Source: UBA7803 sp963822255 (lineage in GTDB: Bacteria > Pseudomonadota > Gammaproteobacteria > Pseudomonadales > Azotimanducaceae). Taken from it: a stretch of 64,000 nucleotides of DNA. The stretch spans positions 682,001-746,000 of the forward strand of contig CAWGGV010000009.1 in assembly GCA_963822255.1 (NCBI GenBank), in the 5' to 3' direction. Within the stretch, counting starts at the first letter, position 1, and every line of letters starts with the position of its first letter. The notes beneath the pieces are model-generated. The model had not been told where the DNA came from and did no database searches. It saw only the letters and a program-made list of their open reading frames with translations. The position numbers and the translations under genes are program-made. Below, one piece after another: positions 7,016-15,881 of the stretch.

Positions 7016-9223
7016 CTACGGGACGGCCTTGACCACCTCGTTGGAGTAGTCGCTCTCGTTGCCGTCGGCATCGAGCGCCGTCATGGCTACGTAGTAGTCG
7101 CCGGACGGGAGCGTCAGCGTCTTGCTGGTTGATCCGGCTGCCGTGGATACGGTCGTCGTATAGCTGCGGCTGCTGCTGCCGTAGTAGATCCGATACCCGG
7201 CAAGATCCGTCAGCGGCGTGCCGTCGACGTTCTCGGTGGGCGCTGCCCAGGCGAGAGTCACCGTGCCGTTTACCGATACCGAGATCATGGCCACGGCATT
7301 GCCACCGTCCCCGCTGCAGGTGAGCCGGAACGTGGTGGCCTTGCTCAGCGGCCCGACGCTCTGGCTGCCGCTGACCGCCTTGGTACCGCCCCAGCCGCCG
7401 CCGGCGCTGCAGCTGCTGGCATCGGTGGAGCGCCAGGTGAGGGTCGCGGTGGCGCCGTTGTTCACCACGTCGGCGCTGGCGCTCAGGCTGACGGTCGGCA
7501 TCGGCGCGGGAATCGGCGTCGGCTCGGGAGCCGGTGTGGGAGCGGGGGCCGGCGCGGGGGCCGGCGCGGGCGCGGGGGCGGGCGTGGGTTCAGGGCTCGG
7601 CGCCGGAGCCGGAGCCGGAGCCGGTTGCTGGACGTTGACGGTGACGCTTGCGGTCGCCGTGCCGCCGTCCCCCGTGCAGGTGAGCGTGTAGCTGGTGGTG
7701 CTGGCGAGGGCGCCCGTCGTCCGACTGCCGCTGGTGGCCTGCGCGCCGCTCCATCCGCCGCTCGCCACGCAGGACGTGGCATCCAATGCCGTCCAGCGCA
7801 GGCCGGTGCTCCCGCCGGTGGTGACGACACCGCTGGTCGCCGAGAAATCGATGGACGGCAGTGGAACGGGCTCGGGGGCAGGCGCTGGTAACGGCGTGTC
7901 GCCCACCGCCACCGTCACGGCGGCGGAGCCGACGCCGCCGAGGCCGACGCAGGTCAGGGTGAACGTCGTGCTGGTGTCGAGGGCTCCGGTGTCCGCCACG
8001 CCGTCCGCCGTCACCTTGCCCTGCCAGCTCGACCGGCACTGCTCGGCGTCGCTGCTCGCCCAGGAGAGCGACGTACGCTGGCCGATCGACACCTCGGCCG
8101 GATCGGCAGCCAGCGAGACCATGGGCCGCGTGGCGGTGGCCTGGCTGGAGAGTCGTCCGGCCAGATCTCCAAGCTCCGTCTCGTCGGCCAGCGCCACGCT
8201 TTCGGTCAGCGCCTGGAGGTCCTGTTGCAGCCCGGTGGTGAGGTCACTGTTCATGCGCGCCGGCAAGGACGAAACCGGGGCAGACGCGAGGTCCGCGGCC
8301 AGGGCCGTGAGCTGGTCGCTCGGAGCCAGGGTTGCGAACAGCGAGACCAGCGCCAGCGCCTGGGCCCGAGCAGGCTCATTGGCCGGTATACGGTCGACGG
8401 CCGGCGCCGAGACGTCCGGATGGACCTGGCGGATGGCGTCGTTCAGCCGCTCGGTGGCCGGGCTGCCGTCCACCTCGAGACGCCCCGCCAGGGCTTCCAG
8501 GCGCACCGTCAACTCGGCTGCTTTGAATGCGCTGACGACGCGCGCGTCGACGACGCCCCCGTCGGCGTCCGTGCCCTGCCCCATCAGCGCACAGCCAACC
8601 TGCCGCAGCACGTCGTCACCCGTCGCCGGGCTGCCGGCATTGTCGAGGGCAGTTACCACCCGTCGCACGGTCTCACCCAGCGCCTCGTTGGCCAGCACCA
8701 CGGCCTCTACGGTGTCCGCTGTGACCTCGGCGCCCATCGGGTCGGGGATCAGCGCCGGGTCGAGGCCCATGGCCATGTGCTGGTGAATCTGCTGCCAGGC
8801 GAGGTCCAGATTCGCCGCGTCGAGCCCGCCGGCCAGACACTGCGCTGCCCGCACAGCGAGGGTGGTGAGGGGCGAAATGTTGACGGTGGAGGTGCCGGAC
8901 TGGAACGCCGCGGCTTGCAGCGTGAAATCCAGCGCACGGCCGGTCACCAGATCCTCGCCACCGCTGGCGGAGATCAGAACCGGCAAGGCGGTGCCCGACG
9001 CCAGGCTGATCCGGTAGCTGGCGGCATGGTCACTGGTGCGCTTGTCGATAAGCTTGCCGTCGGCGTCCGTGAGCTGCACGGTCGCGCCGATGACCGGTCC
9101 GTCCCCCACGCTTCCGGACAGCTCGAGAGGTGCCGTGGCGGACTCCAGACCGCCGGAACATGCCGACATGGTCAACGGCAGCAGGATGGCGTACCCGCAG
9201 CGACGTAGGCGCAGTACTGACAT
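7016..9223 (-). CDS. Large surface lipoprotein with Ig-like repeats, Pro/Ala linker and fibronectin III domain
   Basis: 735 residues. The ATG at 9223 has GGAG 9 bases upstream and starts a lipoprotein signal whose lipobox is MSAC (cysteine near residue 22). After an N-terminal beta domain (GSVGDGPVIGATVQL) and a helical region, three Ig-like repeats follow, each with a pattern such as LTWRSTDASSCSAGGGW then a conserved LTCSGDGG; the paired cysteines look like one disulfide per repeat. Repeats 2 and 3 are separated by a long Pro-Ala linker. The C-terminus is a fibronectin type III domain (LAGYRIYYG, DGNESDYSNEV). Likely outer-membrane anchored with a binding or adhesive role. It is followed by yceH, apparently unrelated. 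Confidence 0.8.
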   Translation of the reverse strand: MSVLRLRRCGYAILLPLTMSACSGGLESATAPLELSGSVGDGPVIGATVQLTDADGKLIDKRTSDHAASYRISLASGTALPVLISASGGEDLVTGRALDFTLQAAAFQSGTSTVNISPLTTLAVRAAQCLAGGLDAANLDLAWQQIHQHMAMGLDPALIPDPMGAEVTADTVEAVVLANEALGETVRRVVTALDNAGSPATGDDVLRQVGCALMGQGTDADGGVVDARVVSAFKAAELTVRLEALAGRLEVDGSPATERLNDAIRQVHPDVSAPAVDRIPANEPARAQALALVSLFATLAPSDQLTALAADLASAPVSSLPARMNSDLTTGLQQDLQALTESVALADETELGDLAGRLSSQATATRPMVSLAADPAEVSIGQRTSLSWASSDAEQCRSSWQGKVTADGVADTGALDTSTTFTLTCVGLGGVGSAAVTVAVGDTPLPAPAPEPVPLPSIDFSATSGVVTTGGSTGLRWTALDATSCVASGGWSGAQATSGSRTTGALASTTSYTLTCTGDGGTATASVTVNVQQPAPAPAPAPSPEPTPAPAPAPAPAPAPAPTPAPEPTPIPAPMPTVSLSASADVVNNGATATLTWRSTDASSCSAGGGWGGTKAVSGSQSVGPLSKATTFRLTCSGDGGNAVAMISVSVNGTVTLAWAAPTENVDGTPLTDLAGYRIYYGSSSRSYTTTVSTAAGSTSKTLTLPSGDYYVAMTALDADGNESDYSNEVVKAVP
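7500..7626 (-). repeat. Pro/Ala-coding low-complexity repeat inside lipoprotein gene
   Basis: About 125 bases of imperfect six-base repeats (GGCGCG/GGAGCC type units) encode a run of alternating proline and alanine with occasional Glu, Ser and Thr between the second and third Ig-like domains. Such linkers are extended and rigid and usually space domains away from the membrane or cross the cell wall zone. At DNA level this kind of repeat can change length by slippage in multiples of three or not, so the copy number is likely variable between strains. Confidence 0.75.
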
Positions 9224-9509
9224 GGACGACTTCTCCACTGCGTCAAGAGGAGGCGGCGCGATCACGCCCCGCCGGAACATGTAAAGGATTGTAAGAACGT
9301 GCCGGGGCGCGCCCTGTGACCGGATTGGCAAAGCGGCAACCGATGGCCAGTTCTGTGACGGCTGCACCGTTCAGCGTCCTGAACCGGGCGTTGCGATGGC
9401 GGGAAGGCGGCGGGAAGAGGAGGCTGATGGCTATGGCCGAAACGGCCGATTCACCACTCGCACGTCTGCTAACATCCCGGCCTCGCGCAACCACGGGACG
9501 TAGGCAGAA

Positions 9510-10433
9510 ATGGCTTCAGGCTCCACGCGGGTGGTCCTCGCGGCACTGGCCGGCAACGCGCTCATCGCTCTGACGAAGTTCGTGGCAGCCTTCGTCAGCG
9601 GCAGCTCCGCCATGCTCTCCGAGGGCATCCATTCGCTGGTGGACACCGGCAATCAGGTGCTGCTGCTCTACGGGATGCGCCGTTCGCGCCGGCCCCCGGA
9701 CCGCCGATTTCCATTCGGCCATGGCAAGGAGGTGTACTTCTGGAGCTTCGTCGTGGCGATCCTGATCTTCGCCGTCGGTGCCGGGGTATCCATCTGGGAG
9801 GGCATCCGGCACCTCCTGCACCCGCGCCAGATCGAGAACTTCGGCATCAACTACGTCGTGCTGGCGCTGTCTCTCGCGTTCGAAGGCATGTCATGGTACG
9901 TGGCGTTCCGCGAGTTCAAGGTCAGCAAGGGCTCGCTCGGCTACTTCGAAGCCGTCCACCGTGGCAAGGACCCCACCCTGTTCGTGGTGCTGTTCGAAGA
10001 CTCCGCCGCGATGCTGGGCCTCATCGTGGCGCTGGCAGGCGTGGCTCTGGCGCAGGTCACCGGTCACGCCGTATTCGACGGCATAGCGTCGGTGGTCATC
10101 GGCGTGATCCTCGGCGCCACGGCAGCGTGGCTCGCGTTCGAGACTCAGGGCCTGCTGATCGGCGAATCGGCCAGCGCTCCTGTCGTCGACGGCATCCGCC
10201 AGCTCGCGGCGGCGGTGGACGAGGTCGATCACGTGAACGAGGTGCTCACCATGCACATGGGCCCCGATTTCGTGCTGCTGAACCTGTCCGTAAAGTTCGC
10301 TGATGAGGTCAATGCCCTGGCGATCGAGGCGGCCACGAACCGCATCGATCACGCCATCAAGTCGGCCTACCCCGAGGTCAAGCGCATCTTCGTGGAAGCG
10401 GAGGCCCGCCATCCGCTGATCGCCGGCGCCTGA
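9510..10433 (+). CDS. Cation diffusion facilitator (CDF) family transporter, ZnT9-like
   Basis: 307 residues with about six membrane segments in the first 210. Transmembrane helix 2 carries SEGIHSLVDTGNQ, giving the H41-x3-D45 half of the CDF metal site; the helix 5 region reads FEDSAAMLG instead of HxxxD, as in the SLC30A9-like branch. A histidine/glycine segment RFPFGHGKEVYFW lies between helices 2 and 3. The C-terminal 90 residues form the cytoplasmic ferredoxin-like domain (VNEVLTMHMGPDFVLLNLSVKF). Probably exports Zn2+ or another divalent cation by proton antiport. The start at 9510 is an ATG with no strong ribosome site; the 286 bases upstream separate it from the divergent lipoprotein gene. 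Confidence 0.88.
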   Translation: MASGSTRVVLAALAGNALIALTKFVAAFVSGSSAMLSEGIHSLVDTGNQVLLLYGMRRSRRPPDRRFPFGHGKEVYFWSFVVAILIFAVGAGVSIWEGIRHLLHPRQIENFGINYVVLALSLAFEGMSWYVAFREFKVSKGSLGYFEAVHRGKDPTLFVVLFEDSAAMLGLIVALAGVALAQVTGHAVFDGIASVVIGVILGATAAWLAFETQGLLIGESASAPVVDGIRQLAAAVDEVDHVNEVLTMHMGPDFVLLNLSVKFADEVNALAIEAATNRIDHAIKSAYPEVKRIFVEAEARHPLIAGA

Positions 10434-10529
10434 GCATCTGGACGGCGCCCGCGGCGTTGCCGCCCTGCGGCAGCGCACCAGAAGGGGTATGATGCCCCGG
10501 CCACGGCGCAGCAGCATGGAGGTGCCCCG

Positions 10530-11933
10530 TTGGACGTTTTGTCGGCGCTGGACCTGGCCAGAGTTCAGTTCGCGTTCACCGTCTCCTTCCACATCCTGTT
10601 CCCCGCGTTCTCCATCGGACTCGCCAGTTATCTGGCCGTGCTCGAGGGTCTGTGGCTCTTCACCGGCCGTGACCTGTACATGCAGGTGTTCCGCTACTGG
10701 CTGAAGATCTTCGCCGTGACCTTCGGCATGGGCGTGGTCTCCGGGGTGGTCATGAGCTATCAGTTCGGCACCAACTGGAGCACGTTCTCCGACAAGGCGG
10801 GACCGATTCTCGGCCCGCTCATGGGTTACGAGGTGCTGACCGCGTTCTTCCTGGAAGCGGGATTTCTCGGCGTGATGCTGTTCGGCCTGGAGCGGGTGGG
10901 GAAGGGCCTTCACTGCTTCGCGACCTTGATGGTGGCAGCCGGCACCCTGCTCTCCACCTTCTGGATTCTGGCCGCCAACAGCTGGATGCAGACGCCGGCC
11001 GGCTACGCCATGAATGCAGCCGGCCAGTTCGTGCCCGCGGACTGGCTGCAGGTCATCTTCAATCCCTCGTTCCCTTACCGGCTGGTGCACATGGTGCTGG
11101 CCGCCTACCTCACCACCTCGTTCTCGGTCGGAGCGGTAGGCGCCTGGCATCTGCTGCGTGACAGCGACAATGCGCCGGCGCGGCTGATGTTCTCCATGGC
11201 CATGTGGATGGCCGCCGGGGTGGCGCCACTGCAGATCGTCGCCGGCGACCAGCACGGGCTGAACACCGTGGAGCAGCAGCCGGCCAAGGTCGCCGCGATG
11301 GAGGGACATTACGAGACCCGCCGCGGCGCACCACTGATCCTGTTCGGCCTGCCGGACAGCGACGCCGCCGTCACCCGTTACGCTCTGGAGATCCCCCGGG
11401 CCGGCAGCATCATTCTGAAGCACGACGCGAACGCCGAGGTGCTTGGTCTCGAGCACTGGCCCCGGCAGGACTGGCCCGACGTGCCGCTGGTGTTCTGGAG
11501 CTTCCGGGTGATGGTGGCCCTGGGGCTGGCAATGGCCGGCCTCGGTGGCTGGAGTGTGGTGCACCGGTTGCGCGGACGGCTTTACCACTCGCGGTGGCTT
11601 GCACGCGCGGCCGTGGCGCTGGGGCCGGCGGGATTCGTCGCGGTCATCGCCGGCTGGATCGTCACCGAAGTCGGCCGCCAGCCCTACACCATCTACGGCC
11701 TGCTGCGCACCGCGGATTCCGTGTCGCCGGTGGCGGCTCCGGCGGTGGGCGCGTCACTGGCCGCCTTCTTCGTCGTCTACTTCACCATCTTCGGCATGGG
11801 CGTCTATTACATGCTGCGGCTGATGCGGCAGAACCCGGCCGAGGTGACGCTGCCGACGTCCGAGGCCCGCGGCGAGCCCGGCGTCGGCCTCTCCGGCGTG
11901 CATCGGCTCGAACAGCCGCAGGAGGGGACATGA
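10530..11933 (+). CDS. cydA: Cytochrome bd-type ubiquinol oxidase subunit I (CioA type)
   Basis: 467 residues, catalytic subunit I of a bd-type quinol oxidase in the inner membrane. It starts at a TTG at 10530 with GGAGG seven bases upstream. The N-terminus LDLARVQFAFTVSFHILFP places the heme b595 ligand at H21; RLVHMVLAAY holds the second heme histidine; GRQPYTIYGLLRT is the quinol-binding GRQP motif. Length and the short periplasmic Q-loop fit the cyanide-insensitive CIO subgroup rather than the long-loop E. coli type. It overlaps cydB by four bases and forms the operon cydA-cydB-DUF2474, giving high-affinity oxygen reduction and stress tolerance. Confidence 0.95.
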   Translation: MDVLSALDLARVQFAFTVSFHILFPAFSIGLASYLAVLEGLWLFTGRDLYMQVFRYWLKIFAVTFGMGVVSGVVMSYQFGTNWSTFSDKAGPILGPLMGYEVLTAFFLEAGFLGVMLFGLERVGKGLHCFATLMVAAGTLLSTFWILAANSWMQTPAGYAMNAAGQFVPADWLQVIFNPSFPYRLVHMVLAAYLTTSFSVGAVGAWHLLRDSDNAPARLMFSMAMWMAAGVAPLQIVAGDQHGLNTVEQQPAKVAAMEGHYETRRGAPLILFGLPDSDAAVTRYALEIPRAGSIILKHDANAEVLGLEHWPRQDWPDVPLVFWSFRVMVALGLAMAGLGGWSVVHRLRGRLYHSRWLARAAVALGPAGFVAVIAGWIVTEVGRQPYTIYGLLRTADSVSPVAAPAVGASLAAFFVVYFTIFGMGVYYMLRLMRQNPAEVTLPTSEARGEPGVGLSGVHRLEQPQEGT

Positions 11934-12931
11934 GCTTCGATCTGGCTTCGCTGTGGGCGGTGCTGATCGCCATCGCGGTGCTGGCGTACGTGGTCCTCGA
12001 CGGCTTCGATCTGGGGGTCGGCATTCTCTTCCCCTTCTGGGGCGGGGAGTCCGAGAAGACCCGGGCCATGGCCTCGGTCGCGCCGGTGTGGGACGGCAAC
12101 CAGACGTGGCTCGTGCTTGGCGGCGGCGGGCTGCTGGCGGTGTTCCCGCTGGCGTACTCGGTGATCCTGCCGGCGCTCTACGCCCCCCTGGTGGGCATGC
12201 TGCTGGCCCTGGTGCTGCGGGGTGTGGCCTTCGAGTTCCGTGGCCGCACGGAGCGGCGCTGGCTGTGGGACAGCGCCTTCTTCGCCGGTTCGCTGGTGGC
12301 CACCTTCTGTCAGGGCATCGCTCTGGGAGCGCTGCTGCAGGGGATACCGGTGGAAGGCCGGGCGTACGCCGGCGGCTGGTGGAACTGGCTGACGCCGTTC
12401 AGCCTGGTGAGCGGCGCCGCGTTGACTGCCGGCTACGCCATGCTGGGCGCCACCTGGCTGGTGCTGAAGACCACCGGCGGGCTGCAGGAGCGGGCGCGCC
12501 GCTTCGCCCGCCCCGCGGCTGCGGCGACCCTGGTGCTGATCGGCGTCTTCAGCTTGTGGACGCCGTTGCTGCAGCCGATATACGTGCAGCACTGGTTCAG
12601 CTGGCCCGCCATCGTCTACGTGGCCCCGGTGCCTCTGCTGGTGCTGGTGTGTGGTTGGCAGCTGTTCCGCAGCCTGTCCCGCGAGCGGGAGCTGGCGCCG
12701 TTTCTCTTTGCCCAGGGCCTGTTCGTGCTCTGCTACGCGGGTCTCGGCATCAGCTTCTATCCCTACATCGTGCCGCCGAGCATCTCCATCCACGACGCTG
12801 CGGCACCGGACGCGAGCCTCCGTTTCCTGCTGGTGGGGGCGCTGGTGCTGCTGCCCATCATCTTCTGCTACACCGGCTACGCGTACTGGATCTTCCGGGG
12901 CAAGGTTCGGGTCGGCGAGGGCTATCACTGA
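11930..12931 (+). CDS. cydB: Cytochrome bd-type ubiquinol oxidase subunit II (CioB type)
   Basis: 333 residues, eight to nine membrane helices. The start ATG overlaps the cydA stop (ATGA), indicating translational coupling. Family marks are VLDGFDLGVGILFPF near the start, the APVWDGNQTWLVLGGGGLLAVFP segment in helix 2, given in parts as APVWDGNQTW and GGLLAVFP, and the late SFYPYIVPPSISIHDAAAPD region. It pairs with CydA as the structural subunit of the oxidase; the small DUF2474 subunit follows with a one-base overlap. Confidence 0.95.
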   Translation: MSFDLASLWAVLIAIAVLAYVVLDGFDLGVGILFPFWGGESEKTRAMASVAPVWDGNQTWLVLGGGGLLAVFPLAYSVILPALYAPLVGMLLALVLRGVAFEFRGRTERRWLWDSAFFAGSLVATFCQGIALGALLQGIPVEGRAYAGGWWNWLTPFSLVSGAALTAGYAMLGATWLVLKTTGGLQERARRFARPAAAATLVLIGVFSLWTPLLQPIYVQHWFSWPAIVYVAPVPLLVLVCGWQLFRSLSRERELAPFLFAQGLFVLCYAGLGISFYPYIVPPSISIHDAAAPDASLRFLLVGALVLLPIIFCYTGYAYWIFRGKVRVGEGYH

Positions 12932-13053
12932 TGTCGGCCGCCCGCACGCGGCGGCTGCGGCAGCTGCTGTGGTTCGCCCTGCTGTGGGCGGGCGGGGTCG
13001 CTGCGACCGCGGCCGTGGCCTACGGGATCCGCTTGTGGATGTCGGCGGGATAG
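12931..13053 (+). CDS. Small DUF2474-type subunit of cytochrome bd oxidase (CydX-like)
   Basis: 40 residues. ATG overlaps the cydB stop by one base (TGATG). The sequence is a basic N-terminus (RTRRLRQ), one membrane helix (LLWFALLWAGGVAATAAVAYG) and a short tail IRLWMSAG. The LLWFxLLW helix and position after cydAB are diagnostic for DUF2474 peptides, which stand where CydX stands in E. coli and probably stabilise the oxidase heme site. Easily missed because of its size; the operon ends here and a REP-like array follows 30 bases later. Confidence 0.85.
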   Translation: MSAARTRRLRQLLWFALLWAGGVAATAAVAYGIRLWMSAG

Positions 13054-13085
13054 GCTTCCGCAGGCCGTTCGGGCGGCGCGGAGGA

Positions 13086-13188
13086 TCGCGACCGGGAGGT
13101 CGCTCCCACTGAGGTCGCTCCCGCTGAGGTCGCTCCCGCTGAGGTCGCTCCCACTGTTGGAGAGTCGCGACCGGGAGGTCGCTCCCAC
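13086..13188 (-). repeat. REP-like array with two full and three truncated copies
   Basis: Full-length units TCGCGACCGGGAGGTCGCTC... lie at 13086-13109 and 13165-13188, in reverse orientation to the array at 2165. Between them are three 15-base truncated copies TGAGGTCGCTCCCGC or ...CCCAC (13110-13124, 13125-13139, 13140-13154) in perfect tandem. The full units can form the hairpin GCGACC/GGTCGC, the short ones keep only one arm. It follows the cydABX operon and may act as a transcript-stabilising or terminator-like element; it is not a CRISPR since there are no unique spacers. Confidence 0.85.
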
Positions 13189-13266
13189 CAGTACCGCTAC
13201 AGGCGCCCGAGACATCGGCCGCCGGTTTCGGCATCATGCCCCGCCCAGCGAACGAAGCCTCGAGTC

Positions 13267-15057
13267 GTGACCTCCGAGCGTATCGCCTTCAGCCAGGTAT
13301 TCGCCTTCGTCTGGCGCTACTGGCGTATGTTCCCGGTCCGTCTGGCGCTCATCGGCGCCGGCGCGGGGCTGGCCGTCTACCTGGAGATCCAGATTCCGGC
13401 GCGCTCGGCCGCGCTGGTGATGGCGCTCGACCGCTACGGCAACGGCACCACCGCCCTGGGCATCGCCTGGCATGCTGCCGGCTGGCTGCTCGGCACGTTC
13501 GCCGCCATGTTCACCGTGCGCCAGCTTTATCTGCGCATCTGGGTGCGCTTCGCCGCCGACGTCATGCGTCACCTGGTCAGCGACGGTTTCAAGCGGGTGC
13601 AGCGGTTCTCCTCCGACTGGCACGCCAATCACTTCGCCGGCGCCACGGTGAGGAAGATCTCCCGCGGCATGTGGGCCTACGACACCTTCGCCGACACCAC
13701 GGTGATCGATCTCGGGCCTGCGGTCGCCACCCTGCTCGGCTTCTCTGTGGCGATGTTTCTGCGCGAGCCGCTGCTCGGCGGCTACTTCGCCATCGCCGTG
13801 GGTATCTTCATCGGCGTCAGCATCGCGATGTCGCTGGGCTACGTGGCCCCCGCCAACCAGGCTTCCAACGATGCCGATACGGCCCTCGGCGGCGCACTGG
13901 CGGATGCGGTGACCTGCAATTCGGTGGTCAAATCGTTCGGCGCCGAGCAGCGCGAGGACCGGCGACTCGACCAGGTGGCCGTTCACTGGCAGACGCGTGC
14001 CCGCCGCGCCTGGCGCCGCAGCATGGATTCGGGCGCGGTGCAGTCGGTGATGATCGTGGCGCTTCTGGGCGGGCTGCTCGGCATTGTGCTCACCCTGGCG
14101 GAATCGGGCCAGAGCCGGCTCGCCGATCTGGTGTACGTGCTCACCACCTACTTCATCATCAACGGCCAGCTTCGCAACATCGGCGGCCAGGTGCGCAACC
14201 TCCAGCGGGCCGCCAACGAGCTCGACGACCTGGTGGACATCGACCGCACCGTGCCCCAGGTGGCGGACGCCCCCGGCGCACCGGAGCTGGCGCCCGGCCG
14301 CGGCGCGATCCGCTTCGAAGGCGTGTGGTTCCGCTACGCCAATCAGCCGAGGCCCGTGTTCAGCAGCTTCGAGCTGGCAATCGCGGCGGGGGAAAAGGTG
14401 GCGCTGGTGGGAGAGTCCGGCGCCGGCAAGACCACCCTGGTCAAGCTCCTGCAGCGGCTCTACGACCTCGACGCGGGACGCATCCTCATCGACGGCCGGA
14501 ACATCGCCGCGGTCACCCAGGAGAGCCTGCGTCGGGCGATCTCGCTGGTGCCCCAGGAGCCGATCCTGTTCCACCGCACCCTGGCCGAGAACATCCGCTA
14601 CGGCCGTCCCGAGGCCACCGCTGCCGAGGTGGAGGCCGCAGCGCGGAAGGCCCACGCCCATGAATTCATCGGGCGACTGACCGACGGTTACGACACCCTG
14701 GTGGGCGAGCGCGGCATCAAGCTTTCCGGCGGCGAGCGCCAGCGGGTGGCCATCGCCCGGGCCATCCTCGCCGACGCGCCGATCCTGGTGATGGACGAAG
14801 CCACCTCCAGCCTCGATTCCATCACCGAGCATTACATTCAGGAAGCCATCGCCGCCCTGTTGAGAGGCCGCACGTCGATTCTCATCGCCCATCGGTTGTC
14901 CACGGTGCGCCAATGCGACCGGATCCTGGTGTTCGACGGCGGCGAGGTAGTGGAGCAGGGCACCCACGACGAGCTCATGGCGCGTCCACGGGGCGTCTAC
15001 CGGGGCCTGTTCGACATGCAGTCGCTCGGCTTCGTGGATACCGCCGCGGCTTCGTGA
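13267..15057 (+). CDS. ABC transporter, fused permease and ATPase (type I exporter)
   Basis: 596 residues, half-transporter. The N-terminal membrane domain (about 1-310, six helices) is followed by a nucleotide-binding domain with Walker A GESGAGKTT, Q-loop LVPQEP, signature LSGGERQRVA, Walker B ILVMDEATSSLD and switch histidine in LIAHRLS. The start is a GTG at 13267. A homodimer would export a lipid, peptide or drug from the cytoplasm; the substrate is not evident. Its 3' end overlaps the convergent ABC-2 permease frame by about 60 bases, a point to bear in mind when judging that gene's end. Confidence 0.92.
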   Translation: MTSERIAFSQVFAFVWRYWRMFPVRLALIGAGAGLAVYLEIQIPARSAALVMALDRYGNGTTALGIAWHAAGWLLGTFAAMFTVRQLYLRIWVRFAADVMRHLVSDGFKRVQRFSSDWHANHFAGATVRKISRGMWAYDTFADTTVIDLGPAVATLLGFSVAMFLREPLLGGYFAIAVGIFIGVSIAMSLGYVAPANQASNDADTALGGALADAVTCNSVVKSFGAEQREDRRLDQVAVHWQTRARRAWRRSMDSGAVQSVMIVALLGGLLGIVLTLAESGQSRLADLVYVLTTYFIINGQLRNIGGQVRNLQRAANELDDLVDIDRTVPQVADAPGAPELAPGRGAIRFEGVWFRYANQPRPVFSSFELAIAAGEKVALVGESGAGKTTLVKLLQRLYDLDAGRILIDGRNIAAVTQESLRRAISLVPQEPILFHRTLAENIRYGRPEATAAEVEAAARKAHAHEFIGRLTDGYDTLVGERGIKLSGGERQRVAIARAILADAPILVMDEATSSLDSITEHYIQEAIAALLRGRTSILIAHRLSTVRQCDRILVFDGGEVVEQGTHDELMARPRGVYRGLFDMQSLGFVDTAAAS

Positions 15058-15881
15058 CCGGTGGCGGCGAAGCGCTCGTGCATTTCAGCAGGCGGCGCCT
15101 GAGCAGCACCACGTCCAGGGGAAACAGCGCGGCGGCCAGGACGGCCACGTACGACGCCCGAGATCAGGTGACTGCAGTCCAGCGCGCCCATGGCCACGCC
15201 ACGACCCAGGTGTACCAGCGGCGTGAGCGGCGCGGCCCACGCCAGCGGTTGAATCCACTGGGGCAGGACCGCTATGGGGAAGAACGCGCCGCTGAAGAAA
15301 TACAGCGGCGTCGCCACCAGGGTGAACACCAGGGACAGCGCGTGCACGGAGGGCGCCAGGGCGGCGAACAGCAGACCGATGCCGCCGAACACCAGCCCCA
15401 CCCCCACGGACACCGCCAGCAGCGCGGGCAATGACAGCCACGGTACCCAGCCGAAGGCGGCGGCCATGCCGCCCACCGCCAGCGTGGAGAGCAGGGCGCG
15501 GGTGACGGCGAACGCCAGCTCCGCCAGCACGATCTCGGCGACCGTCACCGGCGCAGTGAGAATGGTCTCGTAGACGCTCTGCTGTATGCGCTGAAACACG
15601 CTCCACGAGCACTCGAAAATGGCGTGGAACATGGCCGTCCCGACGACGATGCCGGGGGCGACGAAGGCCGGATAGCTGCCGTAGCCGGCCATGTCGCCCA
15701 CCAGCCGGCCGATGCCGAGGGCCGCTGCCAGCAGCACGATGGCCGGTTCCACCGCGAACCAGGTCAGCGCCACCCGCCACACCCGGGCGAGGGCCAGCAC
15801 GTGCCGCCACCAGACGCCGACGACGGAGCGCAGCCGCAGCCGCTGGGGTGCGGCAACGTCAGGCCAGGCCGGCACGCTCAT
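14997..15881 (-). CDS. ABC-2 type permease (NodJ-like), apparent 3' frameshift
   Basis: 294 residues as an open frame. Residues 1-230 are a normal NodJ/DrrB-type permease with six membrane segments (for example YFFSGAFFPIAVLPQWIQP). After ALDCSHLISG the frame turns into Arg/Pro-rich sequence, while the +1 frame over the same bases reads ASYVAVLAAALFPLDVVLLRRRLLK, shown in parts as SYVAVLAAALF and VVLLRRRLL, the expected last helix and basic tail. A one-base insertion near 15146-15166, next to a CCC run, explains this. Either the last helix is lost or the sequence has an error. It is coupled to the ATPase gene by a four-base overlap. Confidence 0.8.
   Translation of the reverse strand: MSVPAWPDVAAPQRLRLRSVVGVWWRHVLALARVWRVALTWFAVEPAIVLLAAALGIGRLVGDMAGYGSYPAFVAPGIVVGTAMFHAIFECSWSVFQRIQQSVYETILTAPVTVAEIVLAELAFAVTRALLSTLAVGGMAAAFGWVPWLSLPALLAVSVGVGLVFGGIGLLFAALAPSVHALSLVFTLVATPLYFFSGAFFPIAVLPQWIQPLAWAAPLTPLVHLGRGVAMGALDCSHLISGVVRGRPGRRAVSPGRGAAQAPPAEMHERFAATGHEAAAVSTKPSDCMSNRPR

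Noticed and set aside
13086..13188. Possible CRISPR array
   Set aside because: Spacers are absent: copies directly abut and are fragments of one palindrome; a REP-like array fits better.
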